DNA from: Artemisia argyi
Taxonomy: Eukaryota; Streptophyta; Magnoliopsida; Asterales; Asteraceae
NCBI GenBank assembly: GCA_030686995.1
Contig: CM060704.1
Span: 169,576,218 to 169,640,217 of the forward strand
Length of the DNA: 64,000 bases
Direction of reading: 5' to 3'
Position numbers and translations under genes: made by a program
Shown: positions 45,774-58,092 of the stretch, one piece after another
Layout: each line of letters begins with the position of its first letter
Position numbering within the stretch: the stretch's first letter is position 1
Notes under the pieces: generated by a model
Databases searched by the model: none
Told to the model about the DNA's origin: nothing
What the model saw: only the letters and a program-made list of their open reading frames with translations

Positions 45774-48700
45774 TGGTGAGTGCTTATTCACTCACCTTTT
45801 CTTTACCAAATTAAATCTAAATTATCCAAAAACTAACCCAAATTGCTAAAGAAAGTGTGTTTTTGTGATTGTGAATGCGCAGGTACGGATATTTCATAAA
45901 AAGATGAAAAACAACGAAAAATCGGCAAAAACGAGCACGAGAGTGGAATGAGTCAGAAAGTCAAAGCTTGAAATCTAAAAGTCAAAGTTGAGCTCAAAAA
46001 GTCCAATGAAATCCTTAGAGTTTCAAAAATTACAAGATTGATCCTTGAAGTGAAGTTTGATGAAATTGCAAGAATGGTCCTTTTACTTTCAAAAGTTGGC
46101 AAATTCAGTCCCTCAAAGATATTCTTGAAGAAAAGTCAACATCAGCCCTTCATCTATTCAAGATTGGCAAGATTGGCCCTTGATAACTATTTGTGAAGAT
46201 TGGCATTTTCAGCCCTTGCAAATTCAGAAAAACTACATAATTGGTCCTTGTATATTTCATAAACAAAATCTGAAATTATTACTAAACCTGGTCCAAGTAT
46301 CCAATAAATCCATATCTAATCTAAGCCCAAAGCTGCCAAAGCCCATTACCTAATATCCTTAACCCGAGCCCAATCCCACGGTCAAACCACTTACCTCACA
46401 AGTCAAATTAATAATAAAAAAAACTATTACTTTTACCCGCCCCCCAAATCACCCCCTTTTACCCAGAATAATTAAATTACATGAACCCTAGATATCGTCC
46501 TTCAAAATTACTGAGATTAAGGGTATTTTGGTACAATCTAATGCTTCTAGAAGCATGTCAGTGGTGTAAGAGAGTGTCAGAGCGAAAGAAACACACGAAT
46601 GGATGACATGGCAGTTTCTCATTGGATGGAACACCTCATCAGGGCTTAATCTAACAGTTGTGGTAGATTTCAATCATTGGGTAAGGATTTAAGGGCTTGG
46701 ATGAGCTTCAAAGAAGCACAAGGCACACGGATTGCCAGCTTGGCAATCCATGACCCCAACTCACTAGAATCTTCTCATTGTAGCTATAAATAGTGGTGTG
46801 TTGTAGCTTATTGAAGTAAGTAGGATAGCATAGCGAAGCTCTGTCAATTTTCATTCTCAATTGTATTTGTAATCATTTTCTTTCATTAGTCTAATAAAAA
46901 TTTAGTTTACTTAATAAAATTTAGATTTCATTACTGTTTACTTGTTCCTTTATTCAAATTCATTTTACTGTTTCATCTCAGCTTATTAAACTCTTACAAG
47001 TTTTTGAATGAATTCCTCTATTATTCAAGTTTTACTTCTATAAAAATAAATAAAAAATTCAGAAAATATAAAAAACTATAAAAAATGTTATCATCTTATT
47101 AAGTTCAGCTTGCAACAAGCTAATTGATTAGTTAAGTAGCTCATCTCAGCTTTTTTTTTAGCTTATGGTGAGTTCATTTGTAGTTTAAAAGAGTTAATCT
47201 CATCAAAATTAATAAGCAGTCAACAAAAGTCAACTGAATCATGAAATGATGAATCCTAGGTGATATTGGTAGACTAATCAGAGATTTGGAAGTGATTAGC
47301 CTATCTAAAGATAGGCTAGCATAGTGAATCTCCTCTGTTTGAGCTGAGGTGAATTGCTTTGTAAGTACTGTTTCTAATTCCAAGTTCCTATTTGCATCTG
47401 TTAGTTTCTGGTTTAGATTTGAGTTGTTACTGATTCATTGCTATTGTTTGAATGTTATTCTAGTAGATATAGTGATAATTGAGCTTGTTTGATTATTTGT
47501 ATACCTGCTTTGTTGAAATTGTGTCTAATATTGTTCATTTTGATAAATATGTGGAACTGTTCTTTTGATGTTCATTGTGGTTATTCAGTGTTGAATTAGC
47601 TTCTATTAGTGCTCTATTACTGAGATTGTATACTGTTGAGGTGAATTAAGGCTTAAATCAGTGAGTAATAGTGTAATTTGCATAGTTCAGGGGTGTTTGG
47701 ATTTACGTGGTTAATCTAAGTAATAGTAGTTAACTTTGTGTTTGATTTGCATAAGTAGTACACCTTAGGTGAAAGTAGCTCAGATATTGCAACATATAGG
47801 TAGTTTATAGGTAAAAAGTCAAAATAGCTTTGAAATCTCTACAATGTTTGAGTTAATGAGATCTGAAGTGACAGAACTTGGTGATTTGATGAAGTATATG
47901 TGTGAGATTGTGAATTTTGTGCTAGAACATGTTCACTAAACATCTAGTAATAGAATTTAGGCATTAAAATTCAGTTAAGTCAAAGTTAGTTTGGACTCAA
48001 AAAGTTAGCATTAGTTAAGTATTTGCAGCATAGTAGTTTGTTTAAGCATCTGTTCCAGGTTCTAATTAGTGCAGCAATTGATTAGTTGAGATAGGGATTT
48101 TGCACTCTTCGGATTCTCAGTAGTATAGAGTACCTTTTGCCCCACTTAGGTTTTGAATTAGTGCTTATTGTGGCCTGCAAATAAGGTGATTGAAACAGGA
48201 TTGCTGAATTAAAGATTAGGCCTGCAATTGTTCTAATTGACTTGTATCATGAGCTTCTCTGCATGACTTGAGTTGTTTTGAGCTTATAAAAGTATAGTGC
48301 ATGATTCCTTAGCCTCTGGCTTATTCAGTCTCACTTTTGCTTATTGCTTGGCTTGTTTGAAACTGCTTATTGTTCATTAGCTGTGCTTATATGATACTCT
48401 TGTTCTGAATTGAGTTTAATTGAGCTTATTTGAGTATAAGATACTAGTAGTTAAATTTTCACATAGTTTTGGCACAAGTGCTTATTAATAAGCACTTATC
48501 CAAACTGCTTTTTAGCTCAATAAGCACTTTTTCAGCTTATTTTTACTTCTAAAATTTTTCTTAGGTTTTAAATATTATTTTAGATTTTCTGTAAAAATTT
48601 CATAATTTTCTGAGTAGTTTTACTATTTTTCTAATTTTATTCTAGTTTTTAATTAATTTTTAATACATTTTTAATAGAGAAAAATCAAAAAAAAATCAGA

Positions 48701-49248
48701 AAAAGCCTGAAAAATTCTAAAAATATTTTAGAAAATTCTTTTCTGTTATTTTAGATTTCTAAAAATTTATTTTGTATTTTTCACATTTATTATCTTATTT
48801 TCTTTTATTTTTAATTCATTTTTAATATTCCAAGAATAGATATTAATACATAGAAAATAAATAAAAAGTCAAAAAAATAATTTTCTTTTTCTCAAAATTA
48901 TTTTTAATAGTTTAAGATTTTTAGAAATTTATTTTACATTTTTAGGATAATTTTTCATCAAAATTCACTTTTTAATTCGTACGTAGCGTTTTAAATTCGC
49001 GATTGATTTTCCGTTCTTAGAATTTAGACATTTGTGCATTAGTAGCTTCTACTTTCTGCTTATTTTGTGATTTCTTATCCTCATTTTAATTCCACAATCA
49101 CAATTTCACTTTTTCACATTTTTCACAACACAATTTCACGAATCGAATTTCACGATTCCATTCACTCCTTCACGGGAAACGAACTCGGGATTTGTATTTC
49201 TTGCAAATCTTTTGTATATTATAAATATATATAATTTGATCTTCATCA
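45774..49248 (+). mobile_element. Solo LTR of a related Athila-like family
   Basis: 3475 bp from TGGTGAGTG to CTTCATCA, with perfect TTATA duplications at both ends and no internal region. It is collinear with the 3292-6557 LTR: terminal hairpin, inverted repeat at 46729-46749, TATAAATA at 46785-46792, AATAAA near 46914, hairpin at 48476-48497, and T-rich U5. Sequence is clearly diverged from that LTR. Solo LTRs arise by unequal homologous recombination between the two LTRs of one element. Confidence 0.85.
46785..46792 (+). promoter_or_regulatory. TATA box of the solo LTR
   Basis: TATAAATA, about 1.0 kb from the LTR start, at the same distance as in the related LTR. Confidence 0.5.
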
Positions 49249-49439
49249 TTATACTAAATAAAATTTAGTGCTCTAAAAATGTATTATTTTTATTTGTCCC
49301 ACATAGATGGATAAAACAATTAAAAGAGTATTTATATAAATAAAGAAAGACTAAATATTCAAAAAGTCATATAGGTTATTTTAAAGAGTATAGTAATTAT
49401 TATACAAATATATGTAATAATTATAAAATATATAATTAT

Positions 49440-50690
49440 CACTCAGCACTTTGCATCCTTTGCTTTAAAAAAATCATCTGATTTTTATAAAACAAAGTAT
49501 TTAGTTTTTACAGTAAGTTTTATCAAAAATATTCTAAAAGGTGTATGTGTTTGGTTCTCGAAGCACTCTTACGATTTAATGATAATTTTTGAACATTTTA
49601 ATTTAGCATGCATTTTGAAACTCTATTGATTTAATAATATCGTTTTCGGACGACTTTTATGTGCTAGCCGAACTGGTAGTGGCTCCAGTTCACGGTTGAA
49701 CCCGTTGGTCCGGTCCGTTTTTTAAAACCATATGTAAATTGTATGAAACTTTGTGTGCTTTATTAGCTTGTACAATATGTATAATAACAAGTATTTTTCA
49801 TATTAGGGTATTTTAAACATAACATTAATTAGGTAATTATTTTTATAGACGTTTTTTTTTTTTATTAAATTACTTTGTATTTTTTTTAAACATATTTACA
49901 AAAAGTGCTTTAAAGTGTTGCAACCAATACTATTATATATGTACTTATTAAAATTTGACATTATAAGCAAATGTTGAATCTTAATTTTTTAAGTCTTCCA
50001 TTTTAAGAATGTCCTAAATGCTTTATAATGTAGTATAGATATATGCAAATGTGTATAATCATGTAAATAAACAATTATAACTTTGCACCTTTGTATCTTT
50101 TGCTTCGAAAAAATCGTTCAATTTTTAAAAAACAAAGCATTCAGTTTTTACGGTAAGTTTTATCAAAAAAATTCTAGAAGGGGTATATGTTGGGTTCTCG
50201 AGGCACTCTTACGATTTAATGATAATTTTTAAACATTGTAATTCAGTATCTATTAATTTAATAATATCGTTTTCGGACGACTTTTATGAGCTAGCCGAAC
50301 CGGTGGTGACTCCAGTTTCCGGTTGAACCTATTGGTCCGGTCCGTTTTTTAAAACTATGTGTAAATTGTAAGAAACTTTGTGTGTTTTATTAGCTTATAC
50401 AATATGTATAATAATAAGTATTTTTCGTATTAGGGGTATTTTAAAAATAACATTAATTAGATAATTATTGTTATAGACGTTTTTTGTTTCTTTTATTAAA
50501 TTACTTTGCATTTGTTTTTATTTTTTTAAACATGTTTACAAAAAGTGCTTTAAAGTGCTACAACCAATGTTATTATATATGTATTTATTAAAATTTATCA
50601 TTATAAGCAAGTGTTGAATCTTAATTTTTTAAGCCTTCCATTTTAAGAATGTCTCAAATACTTTATAATATAGTATAGATATAAATTATG
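49440..50690. repeat. Tandem duplication, period about 640 bp
   Basis: Two diverged copies: ggttctcgaagcactctt at 49553 recurs at 50193, and ttcggacgacttttatg...gttggtccggtccg near 49645 recurs near 50273. Copies differ by roughly 10-15% with indels. The ggtccggtccg phrase is common in plant transposon debris; no coding sequence. Confidence 0.75.
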
Positions 50691-52430
50691 TGATAATATA
50701 GGGTGCTTTTGGTATATTACATGTAGTCATAATCGGTATGAAAATTATTAGAGGTTAGTATGAGATTAAGGATATCAATTTAATTTTTATTGTTTGGTGT
50801 GAACTTTAAGGTATGGTTTTCACATGTTAATGGTGGGTAAAAAAATGTTAAAATGAACCAAAAAAGGGTGATGACTTTTGCATTGATAAAATAATTTACA
50901 TGTCAGTGGTTGATCTCACGAGAATCAATTAAAAAGGTGTCTACTCCTCCTACTATGAGTGTATGGGTATGAAGTGATAGTTTAACTCCCCAACTTATTA
51001 ACCAAATACTTGCTGTGATTTATTGCTTCCCATAGTCGTATACCAAACACACCCATAATTTAGTTATAATATAGTTTCCGGAAACAATAAAATAGAGAGG
51101 CATAATAAAAAGTTTAGTTATAATATAGTTTCAGAAAGAATAAAAATAGAGAGGCATAAGAGAAATTGTTTATGATTAACCTAATTACTTAATATAGTAT
51201 ATAAATAATATAACTATAAGGGGAATTACGTATATCCTTAATAAAACTTCAATATTACATATTTTTTTTAAACATAAGTTTTTAATGCATGATGTATAAT
51301 ACATTAAAGCAAGGTTTGAGTATTTATATAAATATTCAAGTTTTGTCGAGAATATATGTAAATGCCTTGTAACTATATATATACGAAGTATACACTTTCT
51401 CACTCTAAAGCCTAAACCTACACTTTTGATTTTGGTCTTGTAGTTTGGTAGTATATTTGTAGGAATACGACTTAAGCATAAATATCATTTTCATATAATA
51501 GTAAGAGACGGATACATGCGCAAAATATTTAAAGAACAAATAATATTAGTTTAGTCGTAGATATGTTATCATTTCTAATCGAGGGTATAATAAGCCACTA
51601 ACATTATTTGTTCTTTAAATATTTAAGTTTAAAAAGTATTATAGACAATAAACATTAAGAAATTTTAAGTATTTTAAATTTAAAAATTCCATATGCATTC
51701 TAGTAAAGATGATAATTTATCTTTGAGAGAATATGGATAATGTTACTAACTTCGAATATCTATGACAAACGGCTCGCCGTGAAAAGATTAATTATTCTTT
51801 AATGTAGACTATAGTACTATATAATTATCATGATAACAAGAAGTTAGTTAACCGACTTTCTGCGTTGCGAAAGTTTCAACGAAATCTATTTACACTCCAA
51901 ATGTTCATACCAAGCGACGGACCCACAGTCTATCAATCAGTCCAATTTTCTTTTCAGACATTCATCTTTGTTTATTTATATTTAAGGTGGCGTTTTTAAA
52001 AAAAAAATAATAAAATAAATAAATAAATTATGAGAAGTATAAAAACTTTAAGAAACGAGGCAAAAACAAGAAGTATAAAAACTTTAAGAATTTGTTTGTT
52101 GATATTATTTACTTTTCTCGTTGAGGGCAAACAACTTTAATTGATGTGGGTATTTTTAAATTTGGCACCCAACTTAACATTTTTTCATTGATTTAATATT
52201 TTCGTGAAACTTTATTGGGGGCTTTTCCTCCACTCGACAATAGATAGCTTCGCCCTTGACACGAATATTTGTATAAACTTTTTGTTATGTATGAGTAATA
52301 TTTTGTACAATATATATTTTTGTTGGACAAAGTATTTTACTTTGTTTTGCTGGCATGTTGTTGAGTTTGATTTTGTTAAAATTGAACTATTGATATCTTG
52401 TTTTAGATATTATCCGTGTTTAAATAGCAT
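50691..52430. other. Intergenic, no feature recognised
   Basis: AT-rich, with a 50-bp near-repeat of tttagttataatatagtttc at 51059 and 51113. No gene seen. Confidence 0.4.
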
Positions 52431-55029
52431 GTAATAACCTTTGACAATTTTTTTTTTTTTTTTTTTTTTTTTTTCAGATATCCTTATTTAATCGTTAAAG
52501 AGGAATTACATGTGTTATTGCTATATGTAGTATGTACAATCTTTTGAATTTATTTTCATGTCACAGTAACTTGTTGAAAGGATTTGTGTGCGATGCATAA
52601 CGTATTTCACAATTGGTACTTATAAAAATGTCGATGGATCATAAAAGTGCATAATAAATGTACACATTGTTATACATATTAAATTAGTTAATCCACATTT
52701 AAGATTCACTATACCTCCATTTAAAGTCATTTTAAAAGCACATAAACCCTCTTAACACCATTCCACTGACCGAACATGCATACTAACACCCCTTTAAAAG
52801 CCATTTAAACCCATTAAAGATCCTTATAATTTGCCCATCAATTCTATTTTAAAACTATAACTGAACCAATGTAATGTCACATTAAAAACCATAAAAACAC
52901 ACACGTTATTATGGAGGCTCCTATATTTAACGGAGAATTGTTTTTCTTCTTTACTTCCATCCCATCGACAACATAAATAAACACCACAAACACCAACGTA
53001 AATCACAACCTCACCATCGACCTAGCTGCTACTACTTTGTTTTGTTCGATCAACAAAAGGTTTCTATATATATAAGTTTCGTGCTTCTGCTCAACTTTGC
53101 ACAAGGTATCGACTTATTTTTTTTTCGTTTCTATGATCGACCTATATTGTCTTGTTAATCGACCATATGGCTATGAATATTTCGACCTTGTTTTCTTTTC
53201 TAGTCGATCCTTACAATGTTTATTTCTGACCTTGTGTTCATGATCGACCCAACATATCGACCCATTTGTTTGCTTGTAATCGGCCACGTGAACCTGTTAC
53301 AATCGACCTTGTTATTATCGTATTCGAAACCGATTATATTAAAGATTGTTAAAGTTTTCGTGAATTAAAACGTATCACAAAACGTTTACGTAAAAGTTCT
53401 CATGTGATAAAAAGATTAAAAAAAAAAAAGATTGTATGGTGGTGAATTGATATACGGATGAAAAGTTTTCATGTGGTTGCATTTGTTTTCACGAGACAAT
53501 AAAAGGGTACGTTTGGAGTTTGTGGGTTGCGTTTGGTATTGGGCCAAAGCCCACATAAAAATGAAAAAGTTGTGTTTGGTTTTATAAATAAACTACGGGG
53601 TGTTGTCATAAAGTAATTAGTGGATATTAAATATTTTGTCAAGTATAATTAACTTGTAAATGATATTGAAATACTTAATAGAAATTATTTAACCTAACCC
53701 TAAGTGGTGACATTTATTTTATCATTAACGGAACTTTAATGGAAACCCTAAACCTTATGGCAATTACGATGTCTTAAAACCCTTGACATAATTATTAACG
53801 TGTTGAAACTTAAATGGCATTTAAAATGTTTTAAAACCCTAAGTTGCCTAATGTGAAAACTTACTAAATATTTTATGAACCTTGAACCGTGTAGATTTGT
53901 TGAAGAAAACGTAACGTCCATTGATTCGTTTGTTTCCGTTCAATTGCATTAAGGTACGGATATTCAGTCTTCATTTTAAAGATTCTTTCGTACTGGTAGA
54001 TATTCTACCTTTTATCAGTAAAGGTTTCTCATGACTTCTTATTTCTTGACTCTGATTCGTTTGCTTTGATATGACCCCATTGATACGAACTTTTGTTATG
54101 AACCATTGTTATGATATGAACCCTTTGATTTGAACTATTGATATGATTCTTTTGTTATGATCCATCTGATATGATCCCATTGTTATGATCCATTTGAATT
54201 GACACATTGCTCAATGTATTATTCCTAGCCATGGAGGTAACATGGCCATGTCATTGAGGCACCAATGGCGTGACACTTTCTGTGGAGGTGTGATTGATCC
54301 ACGGCGTTCCCTTCTGTTATAATGATTATGGTGCATATGGCCATTCTGTTATATGTATGCATAGTCTAGTACTTGCATATGTATTCTGTTTTGCAGGGAG
54401 CGTATGGATACATCCTAGGCTAAATGAATGATTGGATATTGATTAACTTAGTGATTGGTGTGTGTGCCATGCACTCCATTTCACTTCTGGTACGTTGGAG
54501 CTAGCTACTCCATGTACAATAAAGGAATTGACGGTATAATGAATTGTGATAAGAAATGATTGATTGAATGTTTTGGTACTTGAACAAATTATGTTACTAT
54601 CCCTTTTATTACTTCTGGATTATTCCTTGATTGCCATTTTCATAAGACCCTTCACATTCTTTATGACCTTTACTCTCAGCAGGTTCACATTGGATTGTTT
54701 ATTTATTCGTTTATGTTCAGTTATCTTTCATATGTTATATCTGTTCACTGAGCGTTAGCTCAGCCGCATTTTCTTTCCTTGCGGCAGGTATCAAGTTGGA
54801 GATTGGGTTTGAGTGATGAGAGTAGGAGCTTTTAGTGGATCAACCATACCTTAGTCTTCATGGATTTATTTTTATTATTTCAGAAGTTGATTTTTATTGC
54901 ATTTGTTTTATTAGTCCTTTAGTCTCTAGATTTGTAATTTATTGAGCTAAGTCTTTTGCTTGCGCTTTATGTTCTGAATAGACATCATAATGTTACACTT
55001 TAGACCCTTGTCGGGTTTGGGGTGTTACA
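52431..55029 (+). repeat. Possible Ty3/gypsy (chromovirus-like) LTR remnant
   Basis: The right end GGTTTGGGGTGTTACA is the usual 3' tip of plant Tekay-type LTRs, and TGTAATAACC at 52431 could be the matching 5' tip. Inside are a CTGAGCGTTAGCTCAG hairpin (54748) and 'ttgcggcaggta', both common in such LTRs, and a degenerate ttgatatgaaccc minisatellite (54056-54200). No target duplication could be confirmed, so the left limit is uncertain. Confidence 0.4.
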
Positions 55030-57366
55030 AGTAGCCTTATAAATGTAAGTGGTCATAATAAATGGCTCATTAATTGAAAGTGAAATGCGAATGCTTCATG
55101 TGTTAGCACATTAATTTAATAGTCATGCATAAGGATAAGTACATAGGTGATGAAGTGTTTGGTGCCATGAATGCATAAATTAAACACACCAATTAGTGGT
55201 TAGTCTTTTTCCCTTCCCGTCCATGAGTTACAAATATTTTATAAACTATATAATGGTCAAAAATCACACACAACAAACCACAACTTCCTCCACACCGCGT
55301 GCACATTGGGCTACAACTTATTATGGTGGTAAAGTAAGCATCATATCGTCTTACTTATTTAGCATATTGATTTATATTGTTTCATGTATATTTCACGTGT
55401 GTTTTGTTTGTGTAAGAATGTAAGACATAAAGATGGTGCTTAGGAGGTTTGGTAGTAACATCATATTGTGTAATGGTTTAAGAGATCCTACACATTGTTG
55501 TCTTATCAATTAAGTGAAACATGCACGAACATTTTTACTTTGATCGAAAATGCAATATATTGATTAACCGTATTTAAGTTACTAAAGTTCAACTATATCT
55601 AATTGTTTTTTGTAGCACGTCAAGAATTATTAAAGAAAGAGATCGAGAAGTCACAAAAATTGTATCAAGAACAAAACATGCAAAGGCCAATGAAGAACAA
55701 TGACAAAGACAACAACAACAAGAACAACAACAAAAACAAGAACAACGCCACGACCATCGGTGGGATGAATACTTAGCATTCATATTAATTGTATGTTACA
55801 AATTTAACATGCAATATTTTACTTTATGTAATACCGATAAACGGGCTAATACTATTGATTCGTTAGCAAGTAAGTTTCTTGAAAATAATGTGACGAGCAT
55901 TCAATTTTTAATCAATAATTATTACTACACTTTGTTGGTGCATTTTAATATTTTTGCTCTTAATGCAGTTTTTTCTCTTGCGGTGTGTTAATATCACTAT
56001 AGAGATTAATTGATTATCTTAATATGATTTTAGTTTTATTTGTAGAATGACAAACAAATTTGGCAAAATGAAATTGTTATATTAGTTATTAAGAGTAGAA
56101 AAATTATATGTTGAGATTGATGTCTTCAAATATATTTATATATGCAATATGCTACAAATTAAATATACTAACAATATTGGATCGATTTTCACAACAATAT
56201 AAAAATATTGAAACTTAAATGGTTTTTGTGGATAAAATAAAGTTCGAGTAACTAAGCGTAGTAATGTGGAGCTACCGTATTTGATATGATAAACCAAAAG
56301 GATAATTCATTGTCACAAGTTAGATCTCAAAATATAGAGAATATCCACTTTGTTACGATTTTATATAATAGTTACATTTATTTTGAAAGAACCGTATGCG
56401 TTTAACATCCCTTTGACATTTAGTATGTAATTTATACATATTAAAAAATTACAAGTGAATGTAGCATCTTGAAAAAAGTCTGTTCACATATACTCTTTTA
56501 ATGTCAATAAACTATTTAAATGTGTGTCATGCTTAGAAAATGTGTGATACTATCACAACATAGATATATAATGACGAAAATAAGTGTCAAAGATTATGCT
56601 ATGAACACTTATATACAGCCCATGTAATGACGAAAATTAGTGTTGAACAATAACTAACGAACATTTAGATTAAGCTCGTGTGTATCGCACGGATATGAAT
56701 GACTCGTAAGAGTAAAATGCATGCTTTAACATGGAAACATACACTTTAAATCCACATTAATTATACTCCGCTCGCCTCTTCTTCTTCAAACTCTTTTTTC
56801 TTTTTCTTATTTTTTTGAATTTGCATACTTCATACAATACTTTACATCTCACCATAATAAAAAAACTTCAACAAAAATAATCCTAACGTGACCTCCATTC
56901 ATATCTCAGTGAGACTTAATAGGTGAAAATACACTTCAACCATATTCCATACTTTTACATTTTCATTGCAATGTGCAAATTCCGACCAATTTTCACATGT
57001 AAAAAGTCAACACAAACACACAAAATGTAACCAATACAACTCCTTAGCAAATAGCAATTCACCATGGAATTTAATCTAATAAGTGTTTGAGACTTTTTTA
57101 GAGATTGTAATATCAGCTAGTGTTTTATACAGGGTTCTGATGAGGTCGTTTCGTGCTTTAGTACGCTCCTCGTTTCATGTATCACTTCTGTCTACGTAAA
57201 GCGCGTATAAGAAAAGGAAAACATCTGCAATAAATTGACTAAGTATTAATTTCATTAAGTAATCAGGGCAACATGCCCCGATTATCAAAATGCTCAGGCC
57301 AACATGAACATGACATATCCCATCATTGACCTCTCATACATACCATGGTCAAAAAAAATTATCTTA
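55030..57366. other. Intergenic, no gene recognised
   Basis: AT-rich. An AACAAC-rich stretch at 55700-55750 gives short low-complexity ORFs. Nothing else assignable. Confidence 0.4.
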
Positions 57367-58089
57367 GAGCACAAGGTGCAAACAACGAAGGGGCCTTCGC
57401 CGTCCGATGTGGCATGGGCAACGGCGAGCCGTTGCTCGCCGCCACACCAATCACCCCTCGCCGTTGGCCAACTCGTCGTGGCCACGGCGAAGCAAAGTTT
57501 CTGACAAGTTGGCAGGTTATTTTTTTTCTTTCTTTTTCGTTGGGTTGTTTTTGGGTTTGGGTCGACACACAGAAACCAAAAATGGTGTTTTGGGTTGCTT
57601 TGTTTGTTCGAACAAGAAGAAAGAAAGAAAAAGAAATATGGTTTTGCTTTGTTTGTTCGAACAAGAAGAAAGAAAGAAAAAGAAATATGGTTATGGTTTT
57701 AGTGTGTGTTTGTGTGTGTTTTGGTTGGAGAAGAAAAAGAAAAAGCAGCAGGTTTTTTTTTTTTTTACAAAAGGAATGGGTACAAAAGGTGGTTTATTAA
57801 ATTTTGATGAAAAGGAATGGGTTGTTTTGTTTTTTTTTTTTTTTTAATTTTGATGAAATAAAATTAATGTGTTGTGTTATTTTTAAGTATTTGTGAAAAG
57901 AATTTAATTTTTTTAATAAAATGAATAAAAAAATAAGTGTGTAAGAGGTGGGGCCCGAATGAGGAAGTTGAGGTTTGTTGTTTGGTGAAGGGGGGTTTGT
58001 TGTTGTTAGTTGAAGTTGAGGTGTTTTGGTGATGTGACATGGTGGGGCCCAAATGAGGAGGCAAATGCTTGTTGCTGCACCTTGTGCTC
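57367..58089. mobile_element. PIF/Harbinger-like MITE
   Basis: 723 bp. Terminal inverted repeat GAGCACAAGGTGCA at the left matches the complement of TGCACCTTGTGCTC at the right, and TTA flanks both sides (57364-57366 and 58090-58092), the 3-bp target typical of PIF/Harbinger. It contains a GC-rich self-complementary block (57400-57490), a two-copy 49-bp tandem repeat and no transposase. The overlapping 100-150-codon ORFs are low-complexity. Confidence 0.8.
57601..57698. repeat. 49-bp tandem repeat inside the MITE
   Basis: tgtttgttcgaacaagaag... occurs twice in direct succession, almost identical; each copy contains the palindrome TTGTTCGAACAA. Confidence 0.85.
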
Positions 58090-58092
58090 TTA

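Noticed and set aside
57345..57847. Overlapping ORFs of 146-151 codons
   Set aside because: They lie inside a MITE and consist of homopolymer and GAAA-repeat translation.
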